Positions 28,219 through 37,185 are shown, numbered from the stretch's first letter. The stretch is DNA of 64,000 nt from Actinomycetales bacterium (GCA_017308515.1 JAFKEN010000006.1:230479-294478), one strand, 5' to 3'. A program made the numbers and translations. Notes: generated by a model from the letters alone, not told the origin.

Positions 28219-29676
28219 TCAGCTCAGCTGGTTCGCCTCGACCCAGGCGAGGTACTCCTCGGTGACGGTGCCCGTCACGTACTCGCCCGTGAAGCAGCTC
28301 ATCTCGAGCCCCGCGATCGGGCTGCCCTCGAGGATCGCCGACTGCATGTCGGCGACCTCCTGATAGATCATCGCGTCGGCGCCGAGCTCCCGCGCGATCT
28401 CGGGGATCTTGCGGCCGTGGGCGACGAGCTCGGCGCGGCTGGGCATGTTGATGCCGTAGACGTGCGGGTAGCGCACCGGCGGCGCCGCGGAGGTGAAGGT
28501 CACGGAGTTGGCGCCCGCCTGGCGGGCCATGTCGACGATCTCCTTCGAGGTCGTGCCGCGCACGATCGAGTCGTCGACGACGAGCACGTTCTTTCCGCGG
28601 AACTCGGAGCTCATCGCGTTGAGCTTGAGCCGCACGCCCGCCTTGCGCTGCTCCTGCCCGGGCATGATGAAGGTGCGCCCCACGTAGCGGTTCTTGTAGA
28701 AGCCCTCGCGGTAGGGGATCCCCAGCTTCTGGGCGACCTGCATCGCGCTCGGGCGGGAGCTGTCGGGGATCGGCATGACGACGTCGATCGCGCCCGAGGG
28801 GGTGTACTTCGCGATCGTGTCGGCGAGCCGGTCGCCCAGGCGCAGCCGCGCCTCGTAGACCGAGATGCCGTTCATGATCGAGTCCGGCCGGGCGAGGTAG
28901 ACGTACTCGAAGGCGCACGGCACGAGCCGCGGATCCTCCGCGCACTGCCGGCTGAACATCTCGCCCGAGCGGGCGATGTACACGGCCTCGCCGGGCGCGA
29001 GGTCGCGCACGATCTCGTAGCCGCCGTTCTCGAGCACGAGGCTCTCGCTCGCGACCACCCACTCGTCGCCGACGAGCCCGGTCGCGCGGCGCCCGAGGAT
29101 GAGCGGCCGGATGCCGAAGGGGTCGCGGAAGGCGAGCAGCCCGTGCCCCGCGATGAGGGCGATCGCGGCGTAGGAGCCCTCGACCCGCCGGTGCAGGGTC
29201 TCGATCGCGTCGAACACCTGGTCGGGGTCGAGGTCGTCGCCGCGCACCTGCGCCTGCAGCTCGTGCGCGAGCACGTTGACGAGCAGCTCGGTGTCGGAGT
29301 CGGTGTTGAGGTGGCGTCGGTCGACCCGGTAGAGCTGCTCGGTCAGTTCGCGCGTGTTGGTGAGGTTGCCGTTGTGCACGAGCACGATGCCGTACGGGGC
29401 GTTGACGTAGAACGGCTGCGACTCCTGCTCGCGCTTGGCGTCGCCGCGCGTCGTGTAACGCACGTGGCCGAGGCCCATGGTGCCGAGGAGGCTGCGCATG
29501 TCGCGCGTGCGGTACGCCTCGCGCACCTGCCCGCGGGCGGTGTGCAGGTGGATCTGGGAGCCGTCGGCGGTCGCGATGCCGGTGGAGTCCTGCCCGCGGT
29601 GCTGGAGGAGACCGAGGGCGTCGTACACCTGCTGGTTGACGGGTGTCGATGCGACGATGCCGACGATGCCGCACAT
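28219..29676 (-). CDS. purF: Amidophosphoribosyltransferase
   Basis: A 485-residue enzyme for the first committed purine step, PRPP + Gln to phosphoribosylamine. It begins MCGIVGIVAS, giving Cys1 as the N-terminal nucleophile after Met removal. HRGQDSTGIA and the RYTTRGDAKREQ glutaminase motif follow, then the PRPP-binding loop VLVVDDSIVRGTTSKEIV. Cysteines typical of the iron-sulfur-containing class are visible (PCAFEYVY and a late SCFTGEYVTG). It stands alone on the minus strand; purM, often its neighbour, is 2 kb away on the other strand. Confidence 0.97.
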   Translation of the reverse strand: MCGIVGIVASTPVNQQVYDALGLLQHRGQDSTGIATADGSQIHLHTARGQVREAYRTRDMRSLLGTMGLGHVRYTTRGDAKREQESQPFYVNAPYGIVLVHNGNLTNTRELTEQLYRVDRRHLNTDSDTELLVNVLAHELQAQVRGDDLDPDQVFDAIETLHRRVEGSYAAIALIAGHGLLAFRDPFGIRPLILGRRATGLVGDEWVVASESLVLENGGYEIVRDLAPGEAVYIARSGEMFSRQCAEDPRLVPCAFEYVYLARPDSIMNGISVYEARLRLGDRLADTIAKYTPSGAIDVVMPIPDSSRPSAMQVAQKLGIPYREGFYKNRYVGRTFIMPGQEQRKAGVRLKLNAMSSEFRGKNVLVVDDSIVRGTTSKEIVDMARQAGANSVTFTSAAPPVRYPHVYGINMPSRAELVAHGRKIPEIARELGADAMIYQEVADMQSAILEGSPIAGLEMSCFTGEYVTGTVTEEYLAWVEANQLS

Positions 29677-29810
29677 GCGCGGGGGAGGCTCCTGACGTCC
29701 GGATGCGCCCCGGTCGCCCGGGTACGGTCCAGTCTCGCACAGGCGGGCCCGCCCGTCCCGGCTCCGGCCGCGCCCCGGCGACCCTCGCTCGCGCTCCGCA
29801 GGCGCCGGGC

Positions 29811-29816
29811 TAGCCT
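29811..29816 (+). promoter_or_regulatory. Leaderless -10 box, antiporter gene
   Basis: TAGCCT ends 6 nt (GGCGCC) before the GTG at 29823. The 146 bp between purF and the antiporter start hold this box and the purF leader; I see no riboswitch-like structure there. Confidence 0.6.
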
Positions 29817-29822
29817 GGCGCC

Positions 29823-31634
29823 GTGCACGGCACCGAACTCGTCACCCTCGTCGTGGTCGGCGTCGTGCTGCTCATCGGGCTCGTCGCCTTCTTCGCCGGC
29901 CGGATCGGGGTCGCCGCGCCGCTCGCACTGACGGTCGTCGGCATCGGCATCGGCGCGATCCCGGCGCTGCCCCCGATCGAGATCGAGCCGGAGATCATCC
30001 TCACGCTCGTGCTGCCGCCGCTGCTCTACGCGGCCGCACGCCAGGTGCCCTTCGTCGACTTCCGCCGCAACGTCGGGGTCATCGGCATCCTCGCCGTGGG
30101 GCTGGTCGCGGTCTCGGCGGTGCTCGTCGGCCTGCTCGTGCACCTCGTCTGGGCCGTCGTGCCGCTCGCGCTCGCGATCGCGCTCGGCGCGGTGGTCGCC
30201 CCGCCCGACGCGGTCGCCGCGACGAGCCTCGGCAAGCGGCTGGGCCTGCCCCCGCGCATCGTCACGATCCTCGAGGGTGAGGGCCTCGTCAACGACGCGA
30301 CGGCGCTCGTGCTGCTGAGCACGGCGCTCGGCATCGCCGCCGCCGGCACGACCGCCGTCGAGCCCGGCGCCATCGCGCTGCGGTTCCTCTGGGCGGTCGT
30401 CGGCGCCACCGTGATCGGCATCGTGATCGGCTGGATCACCGTCCGCGTCCGCGAGCGCGTGCGGGAGGGCGTGCTCGACATGGCCCTCGCGCTCGTGGTG
30501 CCCTTCGTGGCGTTCCTGCTCGCGGAGCTGGCGGGGGCCTCGGGCGTGGTCGCCGTCGTGGCCGCCGGGATCCTCGTCGGCAACAGCGGCGTGTTCCGCA
30601 TCCCCGCGGCGTATCGGGTCGCGGAGGGCGCGAGCTGGGGCACCTTCACGCTGTTCGTCGAGAACGGCGTCTTCCTGCTCATGGGCGTCCAGCTCTGGCC
30701 GGTGGTGCGCGCGGTGGCCGCTCAGGGCGATCTCGGGTCGGTGCTCCTGATCTCGGGCGCGGTCATCCTGCTGCTCGTCGCGGTGCGCTTCGCCGTGACC
30801 CCGCTGCTCGTGCTCTGGCTGCGCCGCAACCTGCGCCGCTCGGAGCGGCAGTTCGCGCGCACCTCGGAGCGCGTCGGGTCGATCACCGCCGAGGATCTCG
30901 TCGCGCGTGCCGAGGAGCGCGGCGACCGCCGGGTGCTGGGGCGCGACCGGGAGCGGGTGCTGGCCAGCACCGCGCGCCGCATCGACCTGTTCCGGCGCCG
31001 GCTCGAGGTGCAGGACAACGACCTCACCGCGGAGCGCGACCAGGCGCTCGGCTGGCGCGACTCGGTCGTGCTCGGCTTCGCCGGCATGCGCGGGGTGGTC
31101 ACGGTGGTCGCGGTGCAGACGATCCCCCTCGACGCGCCGCATCGGGAGGGGCTCGTGCTCATCGCCTTCGCGGTCGCGATCGTCACCCTGCTCGTGCAGG
31201 GGCTGCTGCTGCCGAGCGTCGTGCGGGCGCTCAAGCTCACCGCCGACGCGCGCAGCCGGGACCGCGGCGAGATGCTCGACCTGCGGGTGCGGTTGCGCGA
31301 GGTCGGCGACGCCGAGATCGAGGCAGCCGTCGCCGAGCTCGGCGACCGGGTCACGCCGCGGGTGGCCGAGGAGGCGCGCTCGTCGTCGGCGAACCGGGTC
31401 GAGAGGATGCGGGTGTGGGCCGAGTCCGACCCGAGCGACCCCGACAACCCCGTCGACCAGTTCCTGCTCATCCGCGAGCGGGAGCTCGCCGCTCAGCGCC
31501 GCGAGCTGCGCCGGCTGCGCTCGCTCGGCGCCTACTCCTCGGAGACGATCCAGCAGCTGCGCGAGGCCTTCGACGCCGACGAGCTCGAGCTCGACACCCT
31601 GAGGCGCAACTCCGGCAGCGCGGCCGACGAGTAG
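29823..31634 (+). CDS. Na+/H+ antiporter (CPA1 family)
   Basis: A 603-residue secondary transporter exchanging Na+ (or K+) for H+. About twelve membrane helices fill the first 330 residues, with the CPA1 landmarks GAVVAPPDAVAATSLGKRLG and ILEGEGLVNDATALVLL (the ND pair), and FAGMRGVVTVVAVQTIPLD in a late helix. A 150-residue charged cytoplasmic region is inserted before the last helices and another forms the C-terminus. It lies between purF and purM, which are usually adjacent in relatives, suggesting later insertion. Confidence 0.9.
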   Translation: MHGTELVTLVVVGVVLLIGLVAFFAGRIGVAAPLALTVVGIGIGAIPALPPIEIEPEIILTLVLPPLLYAAARQVPFVDFRRNVGVIGILAVGLVAVSAVLVGLLVHLVWAVVPLALAIALGAVVAPPDAVAATSLGKRLGLPPRIVTILEGEGLVNDATALVLLSTALGIAAAGTTAVEPGAIALRFLWAVVGATVIGIVIGWITVRVRERVREGVLDMALALVVPFVAFLLAELAGASGVVAVVAAGILVGNSGVFRIPAAYRVAEGASWGTFTLFVENGVFLLMGVQLWPVVRAVAAQGDLGSVLLISGAVILLLVAVRFAVTPLLVLWLRRNLRRSERQFARTSERVGSITAEDLVARAEERGDRRVLGRDRERVLASTARRIDLFRRRLEVQDNDLTAERDQALGWRDSVVLGFAGMRGVVTVVAVQTIPLDAPHREGLVLIAFAVAIVTLLVQGLLLPSVVRALKLTADARSRDRGEMLDLRVRLREVGDAEIEAAVAELGDRVTPRVAEEARSSSANRVERMRVWAESDPSDPDNPVDQFLLIRERELAAQRRELRRLRSLGAYSSETIQQLREAFDADELELDTLRRNSGSAADE

Positions 31635-31676
31635 CGACGGGCCCGACGCCGGCACCGGCCCCGTCGCCCTCGCGGC

Positions 31677-31682
31677 TAGCCT
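31677..31682 (+). promoter_or_regulatory. Leaderless -10 box, purM
   Basis: TAGCCT ends 6 nt (GGAGCC) before the purM GTG. Confidence 0.6.
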
Positions 31683-31688
31683 GGAGCC

Positions 31689-32828
31689 GTGACCCCGACC
31701 GCCGCGCACGCCACCCCCGCCTCGGGCGATCCCTACGCCGCCGCCGGGGTCGACACCGCCGCGGGCGACCGTGCGGTCGAGCTCATGAAGGCCGCCGTCG
31801 CGGCGACCCACGGGCCCGAGGTGCTCGGCGGGGTCGGCGGCTTCGCCGGGCTGTTCGACGCGAGCGCGCTCACCGGCTACCGCCGCCCGCTGCTGGCCAG
31901 CAGCACCGACGGAGTCGGCACCAAGATCGCCATCGCCCGCGCCCTCGACCTGCACGACACGATCGGGCAGGACCTCGTCGGCATGGTCGTCGACGACATC
32001 GTCGTGGTCGGCGCGCGCCCGCTGTTCATGACCGACTACATCGCGTGCGGCGCGGTCGTGCCCGAGCGCATCGCCGCGATCGTCCGCGGCATCGCGCACG
32101 CCTGCGCCGAGACCGGCACGGCGCTCGTCGGCGGTGAGACCGCCGAGCACCCCGGCCTCATGGCGCCCGACGACTACGACGTCGCGGGCGCGGCGGTCGG
32201 CGTGGTCGAGGCGGATGCGCTCCTCGGCCCCGAGCGCGTGCGGCACGGCGACGTCGTCGTCGCGATCGCGTCGAGCGGACTGCACAGCAACGGCTTCTCG
32301 CTCGTGCGCCGCCTCGTCGAGGCCCGCGGCCTCGACTACGCCGACGAGGTGCCCGACTTCGGCTCGAGCCTCGGCGAGGCCCTGCTCGAGCCGACCCGGC
32401 TCTACACCGGGCCGCTCGTGCGGCTGCTCGACGAGCTCCCCGGCACGGTGCACGCGCTCGCGCACGTCACCGGCGGCGGGATCGGCGCGAACCTCGCGCG
32501 GGTGCTCCCGCCCGGCGCGCGGGTCGAGCTCGATCGCGCGACCTGGGCGCCGCCCGCGGTGTTCCGCGTGCTGGCCGGGTGGGGATCCCTCGAGTTGACC
32601 GCGCTCGAGGGCACCTGGAACCTCGGCATCGGCATGCTCGCGGTCGTCGAGGCGGGCGCCGCGAGTTCGGTGCTGCGGGCGCTCGACGCCGAGGGGCTGC
32701 CCGCGTGGGTCGCCGGGCGGGTCGCGTTCGAGCCGGGCGCCGTCGCGCCGGAGGGCGAGGGGTGGATCCACGGCGCCAAGGGCGTCGACGGCGGCGCGGT
32801 GCGCCTGGTCGGCGCGTTCGCCGCGTGA
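31689..32828 (+). CDS. purM: AIR synthetase (phosphoribosylformylglycinamidine cyclo-ligase)
   Basis: A 379-residue enzyme closing FGAM to AIR with ATP. Diagnostic blocks are DPYAAAGVDTAAGDRAVELM, LGGVGGFAGLF, LLASSTDGVGTKIAIA, DDIVVVGARPLFMTDYIACG, GGETAEHPGLM and VTGGGIGANLARVLP. It starts at GTG with its own promoter. The last codon is followed at once by an 18-bp tandem repeat. It is convergent with the deazaflavin oxidoreductase and DUF3073 genes. Confidence 0.97.
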   Translation: MTPTAAHATPASGDPYAAAGVDTAAGDRAVELMKAAVAATHGPEVLGGVGGFAGLFDASALTGYRRPLLASSTDGVGTKIAIARALDLHDTIGQDLVGMVVDDIVVVGARPLFMTDYIACGAVVPERIAAIVRGIAHACAETGTALVGGETAEHPGLMAPDDYDVAGAAVGVVEADALLGPERVRHGDVVVAIASSGLHSNGFSLVRRLVEARGLDYADEVPDFGSSLGEALLEPTRLYTGPLVRLLDELPGTVHALAHVTGGGIGANLARVLPPGARVELDRATWAPPAVFRVLAGWGSLELTALEGTWNLGIGMLAVVEAGAASSVLRALDAEGLPAWVAGRVAFEPGAVAPEGEGWIHGAKGVDGGAVRLVGAFAA

Positions 32829-32880
32829 CACGCGCGGCGGCTGCGACGCGCGCGGCGGCTGCGGCGCGTGCGGCCGGGGC
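32828..32880 (+). repeat. 18-bp tandem repeat after purM
   Basis: Two near-identical units (32828-32845 and 32846-32863), AC[AG]CGCGCGGCGGCTGCG, and a degenerate third (from 32864) begin on the last base of the purM stop codon and fill the gap to the next gene. Confidence 0.75.
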
Positions 32881-33321
32881 TCAGCCCTCGATCGGCTCCA
32901 GCACGAGCACCTGGATCAGCCGGTCGGTCTTGGTCTGGTAGTTCGCGTAGTCGGGCCACGCCTCGACGGCGCGCTGCCACCACAGCTCGCGCTCCTCGCC
33001 GCTGACCTCGCGGGCGCGGTAGTCCCTCTTGACGGGGCCGTCCTGCAGCTCGACGTGCGGATTGGCGCGCAGGTTGTAGTACCAGACGGGCGGCTTGGGG
33101 GCCCCGCCCTTGGACGCGACGACCGCGTACACCCCGTCGTGCTCGACGCGCATGAGCGCGGTCTTGCGCAGCATGCCGGTCTTCGCGCCGACGCTCGTCA
33201 GCACGATGACGCGACGGCCGTGGAAGTCGACGCCCTCCGTGCCGCCCGAGCTCTCGATGAGTTCGGCCTGCTCGCGGGCCCAGTCGGCGGTGGACGGTGC
33301 GTACTCGCCGGTCAGCGGCAT
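32881..33321 (-). CDS. Nitroreductase-family deazaflavin-dependent oxidoreductase
   Basis: A 146-residue split-barrel protein of the DDN/DUF385 family that uses cofactor F420. Marks are [63 protein letters not shown], i.e. the TSVGAKTG and W-Y-x-N-L-R-A-N-P signatures. The substrate is unknown (in mycobacteria relatives act on quinones and nitroimidazoles). The ATG has AAGGGGATCC upstream. It sits between purM and the DUF3073 gene, which are neighbours in many actinobacteria. Confidence 0.9.
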   Translation of the reverse strand: MPLTGEYAPSTADWAREQAELIESSGGTEGVDFHGRRVIVLTSVGAKTGMLRKTALMRVEHDGVYAVVASKGGAPKPPVWYYNLRANPHVELQDGPVKRDYRAREVSGEERELWWQRAVEAWPDYANYQTKTDRLIQVLVLEPIEG

Positions 33322-33341
33322 GGCGGGATCCCCTTCGGTCG

Positions 33342-33359
33342 CGGCGGAGGACTCCGCCG
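33342..33359 (-). terminator. Short GC hairpin between DUF3073 and oxidoreductase genes
   Basis: CGGCGGAG (33342-33349) is exactly complementary to CTCCGCCG (33352-33359). It follows the DUF3073 stop on the minus strand and precedes the next start by 21 bp. There is no U-tract, so it may act as a weak terminator or only separate the leader. Confidence 0.35.
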
Positions 33360-33372
33360 GCTGGTCAGGCGG

Positions 33373-33579
33373 TCAGGCGCTCTTCGACTCGCCGGCGCCG
33401 AAGTCCTCGTCGTCGTCGGAGTCCTCGTCGGCGTACTCCGACCACTTCTCGAGGTCCTCCTCGAGTCGGGAGTTGCCCGCGAGTTCACGCTCGAGCGCAC
33501 CGTAGTTGGTGTCCGGGCTGAAGTACTTCAGCTCACGGGCCACCTTGGTGTGCTTCGCCTTCTGACGGCCGCGCCCCAT
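33373..33579 (-). CDS. DUF3073 domain protein
   Basis: A 68-residue protein, MGRGRQKAKHTKVARELK at the basic N-terminus, then YFSPDTNYGALERELAG, and a strongly acidic C-terminal half (YADEDSDDDEDFG). This matches DUF3073, a short conserved actinobacterial protein regularly encoded beside purM. Function is unknown. The basic-then-acidic build suggests nucleic-acid or ribosome association (inference). Confidence 0.9.
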   Translation of the reverse strand: MGRGRQKAKHTKVARELKYFSPDTNYGALERELAGNSRLEEDLEKWSEYADEDSDDDEDFGAGESKSA

Positions 33580-33692
33580 GCGTGACCCCCTCATGGATCG
33601 GGTGTGGAAACAGCAGAAAAGACTGGCGGGGAGTCTATCACGCAGGCCTTGCCGGGCCGCGGGGCGGTCCTCAGCCGCGGGGCCCGCCCGAG

Positions 33693-33698
33693 TACTGT
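33693..33698 (+). promoter_or_regulatory. Leaderless -10 box, monooxygenase-like gene
   Basis: TACTGT ends 7 nt (GGCAGCC) before the GTG at 33706. Confidence 0.6.
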
Positions 33699-33705
33699 GG
33701 CAGCC

Positions 33706-34908
33706 GTGGATCAGCCCGACTTCGACACCTCGGTCGTCGTCGTCGGAGCGGGTCAGGCGGGCCTCTCGGTCGCCTACTACCTGCGACGCCTCGGGCTCGA
33801 CCCGGGCAACGACTTCGTGCTGCTGGATCGCGGCCCCGGCACCGGCGGCGCGTGGCAGTACCGCTGGGAGGCGCTGCGCATCGGCTACGCGCACCGCATC
33901 AACGACCTGCCCGGCATGGACGAGCTCGGCCTCAGCTTCGAGACGGCCGACCGGCAGGCGCCGGCGAAACAGGTCGTCGCCGACTACTACGCCCGCTACG
34001 AGGAGCACTTCGGGTTCCAGGTGGTGCGGCCGGCCGACGTGACGCTCGTCACCCCCGAGCTCGACGGGGTGAAGGTCGACTTCGAGATCGACCTTCCCGA
34101 CGAGCAGACCGGCAGCCCCGACGACCGGCCCGCGCCGCGCGGTCTGTTCGGCCGTCGCCGCGACCCTGAGCCGGAGCCCGAGCCGGATCCCGCCGCCGCG
34201 ACCCGCACGCTGCGCGCGCCCGTGCTCGTCAACGCCACCGGCACCTGGGGCGCCCCGTTCATCCCCTATTACCCCGGCATGAACGACTTCCGGGGCCGCC
34301 ACGTGCACACCGTGGAGTACGAGAACGCGGAGGCCTTCCGGGGTCAGCGGGTCGTCGTGGTCGGCGGCGGCACGAGCGCGATCGGGTTCCTGCTCGAGCT
34401 CGAGGAGGTCGCCGCCGAGCTCACCTGGGTCTCGCGCCGGCCGATCGAGTTCCTCGACGGGCAGGAGTACGACATCGAGGGCAGCGCTCAGGCGGTCGCC
34501 CTGCAGGACGAGGCCGCGCGCGAGGGGCGGGTGCTGCCGAGCGTGGTCAGCACGACGGGCGTGCCCCGCAGTCGTCGCATCCAGGCGGCGATCGACCGCG
34601 GGCTGCTCGTGGCGCGCCCGGTGTTCCAGTCGATCGTGCCGCACGGCGTGCGGTGGTCGAACGGCTTCGTGCTGCCGGCCGACGCGATCATCTGGGCCAC
34701 CGGGTTCCGCCCCGAGCTGCGCCACCTCGCCCCGCTCAAGCTGCGCGAGAAGGCGGGCGGCGTGATCGTCGGCGGCGGCGCCTCGTGGCGCAACCCGCGG
34801 GTGTTCTTCGCCGGCTACGGGCCGACGGCGTCGACGAGCGGCGCGAACAAGGTGGGCCGCACGATCGCGCGCCAGGTGGTCGCGACCCTGAGCGCGATGG
34901 GGCGGTAG
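33706..34908 (+). CDS. FAD-dependent monooxygenase-like oxidoreductase
   Basis: A 400-residue flavoprotein of the flavin-containing monooxygenase/CzcO type. The FAD site VVVVGAGQAGLSVAYYLRRLG is at residues about 10-30. The second, NADPH-type site VVVVGGGTSAIGFLLELEE is near residue 220, and WATGFRPELRHLAPL is the late family motif. There is an Arg/Pro/Glu-rich insert around residues 130-165. It would oxygenate an unknown small molecule. An in-frame ATG at 33604 is antisense to the DUF3073 gene and was rejected. Confidence 0.85.
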   Translation: MDQPDFDTSVVVVGAGQAGLSVAYYLRRLGLDPGNDFVLLDRGPGTGGAWQYRWEALRIGYAHRINDLPGMDELGLSFETADRQAPAKQVVADYYARYEEHFGFQVVRPADVTLVTPELDGVKVDFEIDLPDEQTGSPDDRPAPRGLFGRRRDPEPEPEPDPAAATRTLRAPVLVNATGTWGAPFIPYYPGMNDFRGRHVHTVEYENAEAFRGQRVVVVGGGTSAIGFLLELEEVAAELTWVSRRPIEFLDGQEYDIEGSAQAVALQDEAAREGRVLPSVVSTTGVPRSRRIQAAIDRGLLVARPVFQSIVPHGVRWSNGFVLPADAIIWATGFRPELRHLAPLKLREKAGGVIVGGGASWRNPRVFFAGYGPTASTSGANKVGRTIARQVVATLSAMGR

Positions 34909-34953
34909 CCGCTCGAGGCGGGCACCGCCGCGCGCGAGCTCCGCGAGGTCGCC

Positions 34954-35331
34954 TCAGCCGAGTGCGAGGCCGAGCAGCAGCCCGAGCGCGGTCGCGGCGA
35001 GGCCGACGACGAGGTTGCCGGCGACGCTGAGGGCAGCGATGCGCATCCGCCCCTGCCGCACCAGCTGGATCGTCTCGACGCTCAGCGTCGAGAAGGTCGT
35101 GAAGCCGCCCGCGAATCCCGCGAACAGCACGCTGCGCACCGCCGGGTCGACGCCGCCGGCCTGCGCGAGACCCAGCAGCGCGCCGCCGAGCAGCGCGCCC
35201 ACCACGTTGACGACGAACACGGCCCACGGCAGTTCGATGCGCGGATGCGCGAACAGCTGGGTGATCGCGTACCGCCCGAGCGCCCCGAGCGCTCCCGCCG
35301 CGACCACCACGAGGAACAGCGCCGGCGTCAC
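34954..35331 (-). CDS. crcB: Fluoride efflux channel CrcB/Fluc (second of pair)
   Basis: A 125-residue Fluc-type fluoride channel subunit with four helices. Present are the N-terminal GALGALGRYAITQLF, the TM2 Asn in FVVNVVGALLGG, and the Na+/Phe-box motif GFAGGFTTFSTLSVE. It starts at GTG overlapping the stop of the first crcB by 4 bp. Tandem copies usually form heterodimeric channels. No fluoride-riboswitch-like leader is visible upstream of the pair. Confidence 0.92.
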   Translation of the reverse strand: MTPALFLVVVAAGALGALGRYAITQLFAHPRIELPWAVFVVNVVGALLGGALLGLAQAGGVDPAVRSVLFAGFAGGFTTFSTLSVETIQLVRQGRMRIAALSVAGNLVVGLAATALGLLLGLALG

Positions 35332-35720
35332 TCGTCGGCCTCCAGGGGCTCCGGGCCGCGCCCGAGGCGCAGGCCGAGCGCGGCGGCGGCGAACCCCGCC
35401 GCGAGGCTGAGCACGAGGTAGCCGACGGCGAGCGGCACGAGCCCCGCCTGCGTCATCGCCGTCAGCGAGACGGCGAGCGCCGAGAAGGTCGTGAACGAGC
35501 CGAGCAGACCGGTGCCGAGTCCGGCCCGCAACCACGGGCGCGCGCGCGGCCACAGCCGCGCGACGGCGAGCGCCAGCAGGAACGAGCCGAGCACGTTGGC
35601 CAGGAGCGTCGACAGCGGGAAGCCGGTCTCGCCGTGGGGCAGCACCAGGTCGAGACCCGCGCGCAGCGCGGTGCCGACGGCGCCGCCCAGCAGCACGGCG
35701 ACGACGGTCGCCGGCGTCAT
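35328..35720 (-). CDS. crcB: Fluoride efflux channel CrcB/Fluc (first of pair)
   Basis: A 130-residue Fluc subunit. It shows GGAVGTALRAGLDLV, LLANVLGSFLLALAV and GLLGSFTTFSALAVS, the same landmarks as its partner, but the polar residue following LR differs (GRY in the partner, RAG here). This fits complementary subunits of a heterodimer. A TAGCGT box lies 32 nt upstream of the ATG on the minus strand, so this pair likely has a short leader. Confidence 0.9.
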   Translation of the reverse strand: MTPATVVAVLLGGAVGTALRAGLDLVLPHGETGFPLSTLLANVLGSFLLALAVARLWPRARPWLRAGLGTGLLGSFTTFSALAVSLTAMTQAGLVPLAVGYLVLSLAAGFAAAALGLRLGRGPEPLEADE

Positions 35721-35776
35721 GCGCTCGCTCGCGGGTCGGTCACGTCGGGCCACGCTACCCGCCCGCGTGCGCCTCG

Positions 35777-35782
35777 TAGGAT
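35777..35782 (+). promoter_or_regulatory. Leaderless -10 box, membrane-anchored protein gene
   Basis: TAGGAT ends 6 nt (CGAGCG) before the GTG at 35789. Confidence 0.55.
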
Positions 35783-35788
35783 CGAGCG

Positions 35789-36505
35789 GTGAGCTCTCCC
35801 GACCCGACCGGCGCCGATCCGGCCGAGCCCGCCGCGGCCGGGCCGGCCGCACCGCGGTCCTCCGCGCGGCGACGCCGGCGGCGGATCGTGCTGCTCGTGG
35901 TCGCCGGGCTCGCGGTGATCGTGCTCGCGTTCGCGGCGATCCTCGTCGTGCCGATCCTCACCCACCGCGACGGCGGCTCGGCGCACCAGGAGCCCTTCGC
36001 CGAGGAGTGGCCGACGACCGCGGTGGCCCACGGCGACGACGGGCGCGACCGCACGCTGTCGGTCGCGGCGGAGGACGGCTCGGCTCTCGACACCTCCGCC
36101 CTCGAGCCGGGCGAGCGGATCGTCGTGCGCGGAACCGGCTACGACCCGGCGCAGGGCATCTACGTGGCGGTGTGCGCGATCCCCGCCGACCCGTCGATCA
36201 AGCCCGGCCCGTGCCTGGGCGGCGTGCCCGAGACCGAGGCGAGCGGGGCGCCCGCACCGGAGGGCACGGTGCAGTGGGCGCCCTCCAACTGGATCAACGA
36301 CGACTGGGCGTGGAAGCTCTTCGGCGCGCGCCCCTTCGACGACCCCGCGACGGGCGCCTTCACGGCCTACCTCGAGGTGCCGGCCGCCGCCGACGCGAAC
36401 GTCGACTGCCGCGCGACCGCCTGCGCGATCTACACCCGCGACGACCACACCGCCCTCGGCGACCGCGTGCAGGATCTCTACCTGCCGGTCGGCTTCGCCG
36501 GGTGA
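35789..36505 (+). CDS. Membrane-anchored Ig-like (neocarzinostatin-like) exported protein
   Basis: A 238-residue protein with a cytoplasmic Pro/Ala-rich N-terminus, a basic cluster RRRRR, one membrane helix (IVLLVVAGLAVIVLAFAAILV, about residues 31-51) and an extracytoplasmic domain. That domain has GERIVVRGTGYDPAQGIYVAVC and a late CRATACAIYTRDD. The order of a GxGYD turn, an early YVAVC and a later CAIYTRDDH resembles the neocarzinostatin-like/HtaA-associated Ig folds of actinobacteria, with four cysteines that could form two disulfides. The role is unknown. Confidence 0.6.
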   Translation: MSSPDPTGADPAEPAAAGPAAPRSSARRRRRRIVLLVVAGLAVIVLAFAAILVVPILTHRDGGSAHQEPFAEEWPTTAVAHGDDGRDRTLSVAAEDGSALDTSALEPGERIVVRGTGYDPAQGIYVAVCAIPADPSIKPGPCLGGVPETEASGAPAPEGTVQWAPSNWINDDWAWKLFGARPFDDPATGAFTAYLEVPAAADANVDCRATACAIYTRDDHTALGDRVQDLYLPVGFAG

Positions 36506-36548
36506 CCGATCCTGCCCGTGATCCGCTGCGGCGCGACCCGGTGACCCG

Positions 36549-37184
36549 GTGACCGCCGAGTCGCCCGTGCTCGCCGCGCTCGCGGGACTCGGGCTCGGCC
36601 TCTCGCTCATCATCGCGATCGGCGCGCAGAACGCCTTCGTGCTGCGGCAGGGGCTGCGCCGGGAACGCGTGCTCCTCGTCGTCGTGATCTGCGCGCTGAG
36701 CGATCTGGTGCTGATCGTCGCCGGCACCGCCGGCGCGGGCGCGCTGTTCTCGCTCGTGCCGTGGCTCGTCGACGTGGTGCGCTGGGTGGGCTTCGTGTTC
36801 CTGCTCGTCTACGGCGCGCTCGCGGCGCGGCGGGCCTGGCGCCCGGCGACGCTCGAAGCGGCGGATGCGCCCCGCGCCCCCGCCTCGGCCCTCGCGGTGG
36901 CCGGCACGACGCTCGCCCTCACCTGGCTCAACCCGCACGTGTACCTCGACACGGTCGTGCTGCTGGGATCGGTCGCCTCGACGCACGGCGCGGCGCGCTG
37001 GTGGTTCGCGGCGGGGGCCGGGCTCGGCAGCGTGCTGTGGTTCTCCGCGCTCGGGGCGGGTGCGCGCCTGCTCGCCCCGGTGTTCGCGCGACCGGTCGCG
37101 TGGCGGGTGCTCGACGCGATCATCGCGGTCGTCATGGTCGTGATCGCGGTCTCGCTCGTGCTGCCGGTGCTGCTGTCGCACTGA
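36549..37184 (+). CDS. LysE/ArgO-family amino-acid exporter
   Basis: A 211-residue exporter with six helices. LGLSLIIAIGAQNAFVLRQGL at the start and TWLNPHVYLDTVVLLGS in helix four are hallmark sequences of LysE/ArgO, which export lysine and arginine. The GTG start follows an 8-bp tandem repeat GTGACCCG (36533-36548 region) that supplies no obvious Shine-Dalgarno. The gene ends 4 bp before the -35 element of the MerR gene. No LysG-type regulator is adjacent. Confidence 0.88.
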   Translation: MTAESPVLAALAGLGLGLSLIIAIGAQNAFVLRQGLRRERVLLVVVICALSDLVLIVAGTAGAGALFSLVPWLVDVVRWVGFVFLLVYGALAARRAWRPATLEAADAPRAPASALAVAGTTLALTWLNPHVYLDTVVLLGSVASTHGAARWWFAAGAGLGSVLWFSALGAGARLLAPVFARPVAWRVLDAIIAVVMVVIAVSLVLPVLLSH

Positions 37185-37185
37185 C

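Noticed and set aside
34954-35720. The two crcB genes as one split or frameshifted gene
   Set aside because: Each has a full set of Fluc motifs and four helices, and tandem crcB pairs are usual in Gram-positive bacteria.
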